Assembly: GCA_001770205.1 (NCBI GenBank)
Contig: MEQL01000056.1
Span: 1-64,000, forward strand
Direction of reading: 5' to 3'
Origin: Bdellovibrionales bacterium RIFOXYD12_FULL_39_22
GTDB taxonomy: Bacteria > Bdellovibrionota > Bacteriovoracia > Bacteriovoracales > Bacteriovoracaceae
DNA length: 64,000 nucleotides
The notes below the pieces were generated by a model that ran no database searches, was not told the origin of the DNA, and saw only the letters and a program-made list of their open reading frames with translations. Shown piece after piece: positions 35,264 to 43,641 of this stretch (position 1 is the stretch's first letter; every line of letters begins with the position of its first letter). Both the position numbers and the translations under genes were made by a program.

Positions 35264-37590
35264 AAATAATTTTTCTGACATTTCTTCTAATTACCTTCGC
35301 CAGTTGTGGATTAGAACGTTGGTGGGGAGAGCCAGCAGCTCCGGTTCCCATAATTGATTTATCGGCCACTTCTGCCGCCAAAGGAGCACCACCTATTACA
35401 GATATTTGGGAAGGATCAGAAGAGAGATCTAAGCAGGCCTTTGAGCATTATAAAAAAACGATCAATGAATTATGGAGCAAGGTTGAAGGTGACAAAAAAG
35501 GTGTTTTTACGGAACGGGAGTTGCGGGCGTTGATTAATGAGCGTGTAATTAAATTATCCAATGATGCCGCTGACGATATCCAAAAAGTTATGGCCGTGAA
35601 ATCGCTTTTGGGGATTAAAGGTGCATTGAAAAAAGAGCGTCTAGATGAGATTTTTAATTGGATTGATAGTAGTCGGAATGATTTACGTAGAGCATATCAA
35701 AAGTTTAAGAATGATTCTGCAAACGTTTTGTTTGGGGATATAAAACACGCCATTAATGTTGGAGTGGGCCTTCTAAATCTACTCAATTGGAAAAAAAGCA
35801 ATTCTTTATTTTTGCAAGAGATAAATATTCTTTTAGGAGCAGAAAATAGTGAACGAGATGAGAAAGTTATGCATTTTGCGGAAGAGGTAATGGGCCTTGT
35901 TTGTCCACGATATCCAATGGGCAAAATCGATTTACCTAAACTTAGTGCGTGTTTGACTAGTGCTGTTTCTGAATTTGGAGTGGGCGAAGCATGGTTTAAC
36001 TATCAATTAAAAATGAGCGATAACAATCACGATGGAGTTGCGATAACAGAGTCGTTAGTGGCATTAAAAAGTGTAGCTCAGAAGTGGTTCAAAAATCCAC
36101 AGCTTAGACCTATCACAACGGATTCCATAATTGAGTTTTTAGAAATTATGGAATTAGACCCACCAGATAATTTAAAGTCGGCGTTTGCCATTGTTGAGGA
36201 ATTAAACGGAAGATCTTCACGGAAAATATTTTTTCCAGAAATAGTGTTGGATATTTTAGAGGTTTTTTTCAAAGAGCATCGGGAAATTTTTAAGGTCATA
36301 CCGATTTTTCAAGAGGCATTTAAAAATGGTAAGTGTGAAGTAACGGAAAGATTTCCCTCCGCCGTGCCGCCTATTAAATCGTGGGCAGATTGTGCTCTTT
36401 CTCTGGATGAGATAAAAAAACTATACATCAAATCAACGCAGCAAACTGCCAATCCACAGAATGTATTGCACGCTTTTGGTACAGTTAAATCCACAGTATC
36501 TCCTAGTTACGCTCGTTCAGTCAGACCAATAACTCCTAATTTTATTGCTAACTTACTTATGTTAAAAAGTATCTCTGCACACATTATCTTTATTTTTGAT
36601 AATGATCGAGATGGCAGTATTCGTAGCGCCAGCGAACATGAGAAAAACGAAGTACTGGAAGTAATTCAACAGTGCGTGGTATCAGTTGATACGCTGACAA
36701 CCTACATTGACCGATTAAAGCGAGGCATAAAACCAAAGCAGAGTTTAGTGGCAGAAGCGGCACCACCGCCTTTAGATGGCCTGAACCTTGAGGGAATTTC
36801 ACAGGTGGCCGTGTTGGCGGGAAGCGATATTTTAGTAATTCGTGATAAAGAGGAACGGATGATTTTTGAAAAAATTTTTTCGAATTTCACAAATCTTTTT
36901 CCTCGCGGGGCAGTTAATTTAGATCTGGCCGGAGTAACGGCCGTTATGAGCTTGATTGATTCTTTTGGTGATTATCGTCAAAAACTTCTGGATTCGCCAG
37001 AATTTACCTTAAAAACTTGGAAGCAACCAGTTACAGAGGAAATATTTATTGATCGTGAATCACTTCTGAAAAATATTCCGGCAATTTTGGAAAAATTTTT
37101 TCCTGATACCTACCGCAACTGTTTAAGTGTGGGTATGAAGAAAAGCTGCGTTCCTAGTTTCGATGGGGTTTTGCCCGACAGTGGGCCAGAAAAAGAAGGA
37201 TATGTGGAGGCCTCGTCTTTTGATTTAATTGTGCTAGTTGCTTCGGCCATAGAGGGAATTAGAAATAGCTGTGATTTTAATAACTCGGGAGATCTTTCTT
37301 GGGCATTATTTGATGGAAGGGATGAGTTGGACTGTGCGTTTACGAGAATCTCTCATGCCTCCAAGCGTCTGATTGATTCTAAAGTAATTGAGGGGGCCGG
37401 AACGGAAACGACCAAGGCAATTTTATCTCTTTTTGATTCAACTTTTGTAACCAGAACAGTTGGAAAGGCGGCCTTAGTAACAGGAAGTCTCAAACGGCCA
37501 CTTCGTGGGACGTGGAATTTTATTACTCACAAAGAGGCCACAATTGGAACAATGTATCTTTTGATGAATGAATTAGTTTCTTCTGAGTAG
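35257..37590 (+). CDS. Large lipoprotein with EF-hand-like calcium loops
   Basis: A 777-residue predicted lipoprotein (LITFASC, lipid C17). Loops resembling EF-hands appear at D255 (DNNHDGVAITES), D448 (DNDRDGSIRSAS) and D673 (DFNNSGDLSWAL), and a weaker one near residue 77 (EGDKKGVFTERE). The rest is helical, as in EF-hand arrays. Calcium binding is therefore likely; an enzymatic role is not indicated. It overlaps the barrel gene by seven bases, and its product would be anchored in the outer membrane next to that barrel. It meets ddl tail to tail with only 20 bases between. Confidence 0.78.
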   Translation: MVKIIFLTFLLITFASCGLERWWGEPAAPVPIIDLSATSAAKGAPPITDIWEGSEERSKQAFEHYKKTINELWSKVEGDKKGVFTERELRALINERVIKLSNDAADDIQKVMAVKSLLGIKGALKKERLDEIFNWIDSSRNDLRRAYQKFKNDSANVLFGDIKHAINVGVGLLNLLNWKKSNSLFLQEINILLGAENSERDEKVMHFAEEVMGLVCPRYPMGKIDLPKLSACLTSAVSEFGVGEAWFNYQLKMSDNNHDGVAITESLVALKSVAQKWFKNPQLRPITTDSIIEFLEIMELDPPDNLKSAFAIVEELNGRSSRKIFFPEIVLDILEVFFKEHREIFKVIPIFQEAFKNGKCEVTERFPSAVPPIKSWADCALSLDEIKKLYIKSTQQTANPQNVLHAFGTVKSTVSPSYARSVRPITPNFIANLLMLKSISAHIIFIFDNDRDGSIRSASEHEKNEVLEVIQQCVVSVDTLTTYIDRLKRGIKPKQSLVAEAAPPPLDGLNLEGISQVAVLAGSDILVIRDKEERMIFEKIFSNFTNLFPRGAVNLDLAGVTAVMSLIDSFGDYRQKLLDSPEFTLKTWKQPVTEEIFIDRESLLKNIPAILEKFFPDTYRNCLSVGMKKSCVPSFDGVLPDSGPEKEGYVEASSFDLIVLVASAIEGIRNSCDFNNSGDLSWALFDGRDELDCAFTRISHASKRLIDSKVIEGAGTETTKAILSLFDSTFVTRTVGKAALVTGSLKRPLRGTWNFITHKEATIGTMYLLMNELVSSE

Positions 37591-37610
37591 AAGCTTTTTA
37601 ATAATCCATG

Positions 37611-38606
37611 TTAAGCAAAAATAATATCTTTTAAAAACTTTTCAAACGAATGGCCATATTCTTCCATCATCTTTGGAAACATTGAAATAGGAGTCATTCC
37701 AGGAAAGGTGTTAATCTCATTTAAAAATATTTCTCCATTATTGCTTAGAAAAAAATCTATTCTTGATAGATGACGAAGCTTTAATCCCACAAAAGCATCA
37801 AGGGCGTAATTGCGAATTTTTTCACTGATATCACTTGAAATATTTTCGGCGCGAGTTGCTGTTTTTGTGTGGCCGTCAGCACCATACTTTTCGTTGTAAG
37901 AATAAAAGGAACCGGGTTGACAGATAATCTCGCCTGGGTAGGTGGCGACAATTTTCCCCTCATACTCATAAGTAGAAACCTCCAACTCACGTCCGCTAAT
38001 GGCCTTTTCAATTAGGACGTAGGGGGAATATTTAAAGGCCTTCCTTAATGCTAGCGTCAATTCTTCTTCGCCTTTGACACTATAGCAGCCCACAGAAGAG
38101 CCCTGGGAGGCGGCCTTAACAAAAACATGTTTCCACTCGGCCATGGCCTTCTTGGCCCTTGGAAGATCTTCCAAAGAGTTTAAAAAAATATATGGCGTGT
38201 TGGGAACACCAAGGGCATTTAACCAAAGCTTGGTAGAGATTTTATTAAAGCAAAGGACTGAGGCCTCCGGGCCGTTTCCAAGGTAGGGAAGCCTCATCAT
38301 TTCAAAGAGCGCCGGTAATTCACCTGTTTCCCCAGGGATGCCATGAATACATGGAATAGCAAAATCAAGTTTGATTTTTTTCTCTCCTATGCAAAGTTCC
38401 CCATCTTTGCGTAGTTCACAAAGAGAACCATCCTTGGTTCTTCGATTGCCATCCTTGCAAATTTCAACGAAATAAGATTCAACGCCTTCCATTTTGTGGA
38501 GGTTTTCTTCTATGTATTTGGCCGATACTAAAGAAACTTCGTGTTCGGTTCCGCCACCGCCGCAAATAAGCAGAACATTTTTTTTTGCGCTAGTTGCGTT
38601 ACTCAT
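37611..38606 (-). CDS. ddl: D-alanine--D-alanine ligase
   Basis: A 331-residue ATP-grasp enzyme that makes D-Ala-D-Ala for peptidoglycan. Seen in sequence: the N-terminal CGGGGTEHEVSLVSA loop, a VKAASQGSSVG ATP-binding strand, ISGRELEVS, and a C-terminal RIDFFLSNNGEIFLNEINTFPGMT that supplies Mg ligands. The length is normal. The ATG overlaps the thrS stop in TAATG, with GAGG six bases ahead, so the two are coupled. Confidence 0.94.
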   Translation of the reverse strand: MSNATSAKKNVLLICGGGGTEHEVSLVSAKYIEENLHKMEGVESYFVEICKDGNRRTKDGSLCELRKDGELCIGEKKIKLDFAIPCIHGIPGETGELPALFEMMRLPYLGNGPEASVLCFNKISTKLWLNALGVPNTPYIFLNSLEDLPRAKKAMAEWKHVFVKAASQGSSVGCYSVKGEEELTLALRKAFKYSPYVLIEKAISGRELEVSTYEYEGKIVATYPGEIICQPGSFYSYNEKYGADGHTKTATRAENISSDISEKIRNYALDAFVGLKLRHLSRIDFFLSNNGEIFLNEINTFPGMTPISMFPKMMEEYGHSFEKFLKDIIFA

Positions 38607-40375
38607 TACAGGCCTCGCATTTCAATTGGTGATTTTTCTTTATCTAGTTCAGTGAACATGGCAATAAGGTTATCTACGGAAATAGTTTCAGAAGTTTTTT
38701 CTCCATACTTGCGTACACTGACAGCACTTGCCTCTATCTCGCGATCGCCAATTGCCAACATAAAGGGAATTTTATTCTGTTGAATTTGACGGGTTTTCAG
38801 TCCCATCGATTCATTGCGCTCATCGATTTTTATGCGAAAATTTAGTCGAGATAGCTTTCCTTCAACCTCTTTAGCAAACGCCAAATGCTTATCGCCAGCA
38901 ATAGGCACAATTACTGCTTGAATTGGTGCAATCCAAAAAGGGAATGCTCCGCCGGTGTGCTCCAAATAGACTCCAAAAAAGCGCTCCAGAGAACCTAGCA
39001 ATGCTCGGTGAATGACTACCGGCCTTTCAATCTCACCATTTTTGTTGGTGAACTTTAGGTCAAAACGCTCTGGTAGTTGGAAATCAAGCTGGGCAGTGCC
39101 CAGCTGATGGTAGCGATTTAGCGCATCAGCGATTTCCACATCAATCTTGGGACCATAAAAGGCCCCATCACCCTCGTTGATAACATACTCAAAGCCGCTT
39201 TTTTCTAAAACGGCCTTCAGCGCCGTCTCAGCTTTATCCCAAGTCGCATCATCGCCTGCTCGTTTGGGGGGGCGAGTTGATAGATTTATTTTGATATTTT
39301 TGAAATTAAAATGGCGATAGCAGATGAAAAATTCATTTAAAACTTTCTTTACTTCGCTTTCAATATCATCGATGGCCACAAAAATATGGGCATCGTCCTG
39401 GCAGAAAGTGCGAACACGAGTAAGTCCACTAAGTGTTCCCGATTTTTCATTACGATGAATACGTCCAAAGTCTGCATAACGAAGAGGAAGATCGCGGTAG
39501 CTGTATTTAAAATGTTTGAACATCAGCATATGGCAAGGGCAATTCATTGGCTTCATGGCAAATTCGCGATTTTCCACATAGGTGAAAAACATGTTTTCCT
39601 TATAGTGTTCGTAGTGTCCGCTTGTGTGCCATAATTCAGTATCTAAAACTTGCGGAGTAATGACCTCATCATAGTTGGCCTTAACATATATTCGGCGCAT
39701 GAAATCGATCAGAGCATTGTAAATCATAGCTCCTTTGGGCATAAAAAAGGGTGCACCCGGAGCAACTTTATCAAAAATAAAAAGTTCTAAATCCTTTCCC
39801 AATTTTCGATGGTCGCGTTTTTTTGCTTCTTCTAAAAAAAACAAATGCTCTTTTAGTTTTTCCTTACTGTCAAAACAAACAGCATATACTCGTTGTAGCA
39901 TCTGATTGTCGGAGTTACCGCGCCAATAAGCTCCGGCCGTGTTGAGAAGTTTGAAAAATGGTCGAAGTTTTCCAGTACTTTCTACGTGTGGCCCTCGACA
40001 TAAATCAACAAACTCCCCTTGTTCGTAACAAGAGATCTCTTCTCTTTCGGGAAGTTCTTTAATTAATTCGACTTTGAATTTTTGTTGTTTTTTTGAAAAT
40101 AGATCTAGTGCCTGTTGGCGAGATAACACTTTTCGCTCAACTTTTATATTTTGTGTTATAATTTCTTTCATTAATTCTTCGATCTTGGCCAAATCCTCAT
40201 CGGTGAGGCGATGTTCCATATCAATATCGTAGTAAAAACCATTTTCAATGGTCGGCCCAATTCCAAATTGTACATTTTGATCTGGAAACAATCTGGCGAT
40301 CGCTTGTGCCATCAAATGCGCGGTCGAATGTCGTATTATAGATATATCGTGTCCATTTTTGATTTCATTGCTCAT
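38606..40375 (-). CDS. thrS: Threonyl-tRNA synthetase lacking the TGS domain
   Basis: A 589-residue class II synthetase that charges tRNA-Thr. The editing domain opens near the N-terminus (IIRHSTAHLMAQAI), then come the catalytic motifs (motif 2 around FRIHRNEKSGTL, zinc ligands in PMNCPCHML and later His) and the C-terminal anticodon domain ending in a QQNKIPFMLAIG region. The usual N-terminal TGS domain of about 60 residues is missing, and a stop codon lies in frame just upstream, so this is not an annotation error. The ATG at 40375 has GGGGGAG directly ahead; an ATG four codons earlier has none. Confidence 0.94.
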   Translation of the reverse strand: MSNEIKNGHDISIIRHSTAHLMAQAIARLFPDQNVQFGIGPTIENGFYYDIDMEHRLTDEDLAKIEELMKEIITQNIKVERKVLSRQQALDLFSKKQQKFKVELIKELPEREEISCYEQGEFVDLCRGPHVESTGKLRPFFKLLNTAGAYWRGNSDNQMLQRVYAVCFDSKEKLKEHLFFLEEAKKRDHRKLGKDLELFIFDKVAPGAPFFMPKGAMIYNALIDFMRRIYVKANYDEVITPQVLDTELWHTSGHYEHYKENMFFTYVENREFAMKPMNCPCHMLMFKHFKYSYRDLPLRYADFGRIHRNEKSGTLSGLTRVRTFCQDDAHIFVAIDDIESEVKKVLNEFFICYRHFNFKNIKINLSTRPPKRAGDDATWDKAETALKAVLEKSGFEYVINEGDGAFYGPKIDVEIADALNRYHQLGTAQLDFQLPERFDLKFTNKNGEIERPVVIHRALLGSLERFFGVYLEHTGGAFPFWIAPIQAVIVPIAGDKHLAFAKEVEGKLSRLNFRIKIDERNESMGLKTRQIQQNKIPFMLAIGDREIEASAVSVRKYGEKTSETISVDNLIAMFTELDKEKSPIEMRGL

Positions 40376-40457
40376 CACTCCCCCCATTCACAATTTAGGG
40401 AAGAAGAGTAACAATCCTCTCTCGATAAATCAATTAGTTAAATTAGAGGCCAGCGAG

Positions 40458-40491
40458 AGATGTAAGATTTTTACATACTAGATGTAAGATT
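40458..40491. repeat. Direct repeats, likely operator of the TPR/winged-helix regulator
   Basis: AGATGTAAGATT occurs at 40458-40469 and again at 40480-40491, exactly 22 bases (two helical turns) apart. Within the first copy TGTAA and TTACA (40461-40475) form an inverted repeat with a 5-base spacer. The second copy ends two bases before a TTGACG -35 element. The 11/22-base periodicity resembles sites for OmpR/PhoB-type winged-helix proteins, and the next gene encodes such a domain. Confidence 0.6.
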
Positions 40492-40493
40492 CT

Positions 40494-40522
40494 TTGACGG
40501 CGACAAGTAGTTTTGGTAATGA
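40494..40522 (+). promoter_or_regulatory. Candidate promoter of the TPR regulator
   Basis: TTGACG at 40494-40499, 17 bases, then TAATGA at 40517-40522. The -35 is good and the -10 poor, as expected for a promoter needing an activator bound to the direct repeats just upstream. The leader is about 45 bases. Confidence 0.42.
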
Positions 40523-40573
40523 AACTAGAAGAAAGCTTGCTGGCAACCGTAGATTTATCAAAAGAGGAAAAAC

Positions 40574-41863
40574 ATGAACGACACACATAATTCCCTTGGC
40601 CAATTTGAAAGCGAAAAATCCCCTGTTTTAGCGCTACGCAACGGCGCCCTTGAAGCAACGATTGCAGAGATAAAAAGGGAAGAGGAAATAGAGGATAGAA
40701 GGGCGGTTGGAAAATCTTTTTATCACCTAGCAAAAATATATTATGATAAGGCCGATTTTGAGCGGGCCGAAGAGTTTTTTTTGAAGGCCCTAGATTTTGC
40801 CGAGCGGCCGCGAGATGATTACGCTATTTTCAAAACTCTAGGATTTTTAATCCGGATTGCTTCTGAGAAATTGAATAATGAAATTGCAGAAGTTCACATA
40901 AGACAGTCAGAGGCCATTTTAAAAGAACTTGATTCTGCTTTGGGCACTTTGAATGCGGAGTACTTTTATAATGCAGGAACGATTGGAACTTATCGAGGAG
41001 ATTTTGAGGGTGCTAAAGAGAATTATTTAATGGCACTACGTAAATCAAAAGAGGAAAATGAATCAGATCTTTTGGCCAAATGTCTGTTGGCCTTAGCTAC
41101 CAATTGCTACAATTTAAAAAATTATGATAAATCCACAGAATACATTCATCAATTAACCCAGCTGTTAAAGATCATAAAAAAAGATTACTTAAATGGCGCG
41201 CTATCTATGTTGACTGCCAAGGTTTTATTGGAGAAGGAAGAGTATGATGCGGCGTTGACTTTTTTTCGTAGCGCAAACATAAATTTGCAAACCAAAAAAT
41301 GCTGGAATCTTCATGGCTACAATCTCTACTGGATGGGAATGGTTTATAAGTCCAAAGGAGAGTTTGATCGGGCCTTGTCTCTTTTTCAGCTGGCCCAAGA
41401 CACCATTGATAAAAATATCTTTCGACGATTGGCCCAGCTAATTGCTGCTGAAATTAGTGACGTCAATGATACTAACGTAGATGTATATTTGGATAGAACT
41501 AATTGCATAATAAGGGAGCGCCATCTCGGAGTAATTGATTTTAAACATCGCTTTGTATTGTTGGAAATTCTTTTCTTGTTGGCGCGAAATCCGGGAGTGG
41601 CCTACGATAAGGAGATCTTGGCAAAATCTATCTGGAAAGATGAGTACAATCCGCTAATTCACGACAAGTTGATATACACGAGCGTTAGTCGATTGCGAAA
41701 ATTAATTGAGCCGAAATTGTCCAAGAAAGATAAGCGTAAATATATTATTCGAGGGAAGGACGGTTACACATTTAACCCGCTGGTCAAGACAAGATTCCAT
41801 CTAGATAGCAAGCACGATGTATCGCCATCCATCGCCAATGTGGAGATGAGTTCGCCGGTTTAG
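40574..41863 (+). CDS. TPR protein with C-terminal OmpR-type winged helix
   Basis: A 429-residue cytoplasmic protein. Residues about 45-290 contain several tetratricopeptide repeats (AKIYYDKADFERAEEFFLKAL, YNAGTIGTYRGDFEGAKENY, YWMGMVYKSKGEFDRALSLF). Residues about 300-405 are a winged-helix DNA-binding domain of the Trans_reg_C type (EILAKSIW, TSVSRLRKLIE, IIRGKDGYTF). There is no receiver domain, so it is not a standard response regulator; the TPRs may sense a peptide or protein. AAAGAGG lies six bases before the ATG. The tandem repeats in its promoter suggest autoregulation. It is divergent from thrS. Confidence 0.85.
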   Translation: MNDTHNSLGQFESEKSPVLALRNGALEATIAEIKREEEIEDRRAVGKSFYHLAKIYYDKADFERAEEFFLKALDFAERPRDDYAIFKTLGFLIRIASEKLNNEIAEVHIRQSEAILKELDSALGTLNAEYFYNAGTIGTYRGDFEGAKENYLMALRKSKEENESDLLAKCLLALATNCYNLKNYDKSTEYIHQLTQLLKIIKKDYLNGALSMLTAKVLLEKEEYDAALTFFRSANINLQTKKCWNLHGYNLYWMGMVYKSKGEFDRALSLFQLAQDTIDKNIFRRLAQLIAAEISDVNDTNVDVYLDRTNCIIRERHLGVIDFKHRFVLLEILFLLARNPGVAYDKEILAKSIWKDEYNPLIHDKLIYTSVSRLRKLIEPKLSKKDKRKYIIRGKDGYTFNPLVKTRFHLDSKHDVSPSIANVEMSSPV

Positions 41864-41882
41864 AGAAAAAGAAGTAAGATTT

Positions 41883-42440
41883 ATGTGGAAAACTCTGCTC
41901 GTTTTTGCCTTTTTGATGGTAACAAATCTTGTTACTGCGCAGAAAAGAGAAAATGGTATTCTGCTTTTTTCTGATATTGCTATTTTTTCTCAGCACGGCC
42001 AAACCTGGATGCTAAGCGATCTTAATCGACTGTTTGTAGATTTTACCGATTTGCGATGCATGCAAAAAAAATCACTGCTTGCTGCGGCCTTAAATCTGGC
42101 CTCTCAAAGGCCATTAATACAAAAACTTTCCAAAGAAAAGGCAGAGACAATTCGTCTCTCTAATTACAATTCGCTTTTTATGGCCGCTGCCAAGTTAGTA
42201 ACTGTGATAAATTACGTTGAGACAAACGAAGTGGCATGGAGGGGCGCGAGCAATGAATTGCAATCAAAAGAGTGTCTCGGGCCTAAGGACGTTAGCAAAA
42301 CGTTAAAGAGATTAATTTCGGCGGAGAAATATCTGTTAGATCGCTACGGAGGGATTGAGCAGGAGAAGACAAAAATTGATGGCGTAGAACTTTTCATTAA
42401 TTCAATTTATCGATCGGTGCAAAATGAATTTTTCTACTGA
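41883..42440 (+). CDS. Exported or membrane-anchored protein, unknown
   Basis: A 185-residue protein with an N-terminal hydrophobic stretch (LLVFAFLMVTNLVTAQ) that looks like a signal peptide. The rest is helical, with two cysteines (RCMQKK, KECLGP). No domain is recognised. It begins 19 bases after the regulator and overlaps the following acetyltransferase by 17 bases. The ribosome site (AAGTAAG) is poor. Confidence 0.65.
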   Translation: MWKTLLVFAFLMVTNLVTAQKRENGILLFSDIAIFSQHGQTWMLSDLNRLFVDFTDLRCMQKKSLLAAALNLASQRPLIQKLSKEKAETIRLSNYNSLFMAAAKLVTVINYVETNEVAWRGASNELQSKECLGPKDVSKTLKRLISAEKYLLDRYGGIEQEKTKIDGVELFINSIYRSVQNEFFY

Positions 42441-42936
42441 CGCATCGGACCGTTTTTTGTCAAATTATCTTTTAAAATTCATTCATAAAAAAGGGCAAGA
42501 AGTTGTTGCTGAGGAATTAAAAAAAGTAATAATTTTTGATCAGCTTTTTTTTCCTCAACCGTGGAGCACAAGTGGATGGCAGGGGATAGTGGAAACAAAA
42601 AACCGTTACTATTTGTTGCAAGTAGAGGCAGCGCAAAAATTAATCGGAATTGCATTATTTGATATGATTGAGGCCGATAACTGTGCTCATCTGCTAAAGA
42701 TTGCGGTAGATCCTCAATTTCGGCAGCGCCAAATTGCCGCCAAAATATTACAGGAAGCGTTTTCTTTTATCGGAAAAACAGAGCAGTTTTTGAAGATTTA
42801 CTTAGAAGTTGAGGAGCAAAATAAAGTGGCAATCAAGCTATATCAGAGAGCTGGTTTCTCGGCCATACATCGCCTTCGTAATTTTTACGGACAGGGAAAA
42901 GACGGATTAGCGATGATCCGCTTTATGAAAAAATAG
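42424..42936 (+). CDS. RimI-like GNAT acetyltransferase
   Basis: A 170-residue GNAT protein. The pattern matches RimI, which acetylates the N-terminal alanine of ribosomal protein S18: PQPWSTSGW near the N-terminus, LLKIAVDPQFRQRQIAAKIL with the acetyl-CoA loop (an imperfect R/Q-x-x-G/A site), and YLEVEEQNKVAIKLYQRAGF. The acetyl-CoA loop reads RQRQIA instead of the usual RxxGxG/A, so activity is not certain. It overlaps the preceding gene and lies close to the translation operon, which fits a ribosome-related job. Confidence 0.72.
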   Translation: MNFSTDASDRFLSNYLLKFIHKKGQEVVAEELKKVIIFDQLFFPQPWSTSGWQGIVETKNRYYLLQVEAAQKLIGIALFDMIEADNCAHLLKIAVDPQFRQRQIAAKILQEAFSFIGKTEQFLKIYLEVEEQNKVAIKLYQRAGFSAIHRLRNFYGQGKDGLAMIRFMKK

Positions 42937-43097
42937 TTTTTTTGCTACCGATCGTCTTTATCAAATATGCAAAATTAAGATTGCCTTTGCAGATAAAAAC
43001 TGATACAGCATTAACTTGTTGTTTTTATGTGTTTTGGTCTGTTTATGTGGGGTGGAATTTTGGTGTCCGCCCTTTTTTTTATCTGAGTATAGGAAAT

Positions 43098-43598
43098 ATG
43101 GATTTCAAGGTTGTAAGAGCAGGAGCGGAATCGAAGTTTTTTGAATTATGTCAGGGCGTTGTTGAACAACTGGGCCTTGGACTATATGACCTGACTTATG
43201 CGGCGGGGGCCAAGCGGCTTACTATTTTTATTTTCGATAAGGAAACTAAGACGGCGAGATTAGAGGATTGCGCCAAAGTGGATCATGCTCTTACCGATGT
43301 TTTTGAACAAGCAGAGTGGATACCCGAATCAATCACGGTCGAAGTCTCTTCTCCTGGAATTTACCGGCAACTAAAGAACAAAACGCATTTTGATATGGCG
43401 GTTGGAGAGCAAATTAAAGTTGAATTTAATAACAACGGAGACGTAAATGGAGTTAATGGTGCGTTGATAAAAAAACGCAAGGTTGTTGCTACGCTTGTAC
43501 GGGTGAATGAAGAGCAAATCGAAATTGAATTTGAAAAGAAAAAATATAATTTAGCTTTTGAAATAATAAAAAAGGCCAACTTAGAGGCAACCATTTAG
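43098..43598 (+). CDS. rimP: Ribosome maturation factor RimP
   Basis: A 166-residue RimP, needed for assembly of the 30S subunit. Typical features are the N-terminal CQGVVEQLGLGLYDLTY, the DCAKVDHALTDVFE helix, TVEVSSPGIYRQLK, and a C-terminal SH3-like strand set. The open frame reaches 52 codons further upstream, but that part is not RimP-like; the ATG at 43098 with AGGA four bases ahead restores the family start. About 160 bases without a gene precede it and probably hold the operon promoter. First gene of the rimP-nusA-infB-rbfA-truB block. Confidence 0.9.
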   Translation: MDFKVVRAGAESKFFELCQGVVEQLGLGLYDLTYAAGAKRLTIFIFDKETKTARLEDCAKVDHALTDVFEQAEWIPESITVEVSSPGIYRQLKNKTHFDMAVGEQIKVEFNNNGDVNGVNGALIKKRKVVATLVRVNEEQIEIEFEKKKYNLAFEIIKKANLEATI

Positions 43599-43641
43599 TA
43601 GAAAATGAACGCGTGAACGAGCGAAAGGAAGGAAGGTAACT

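Noticed and set aside
37591-37610. Terminator between the EF-hand lipoprotein and ddl
   Set aside because: The 20-base gap between convergent genes has no hairpin.
42942-43097. N-terminal extension of RimP
   Set aside because: The extra 52 codons do not resemble RimP and lack a ribosome site; the ATG at 43098 has one.
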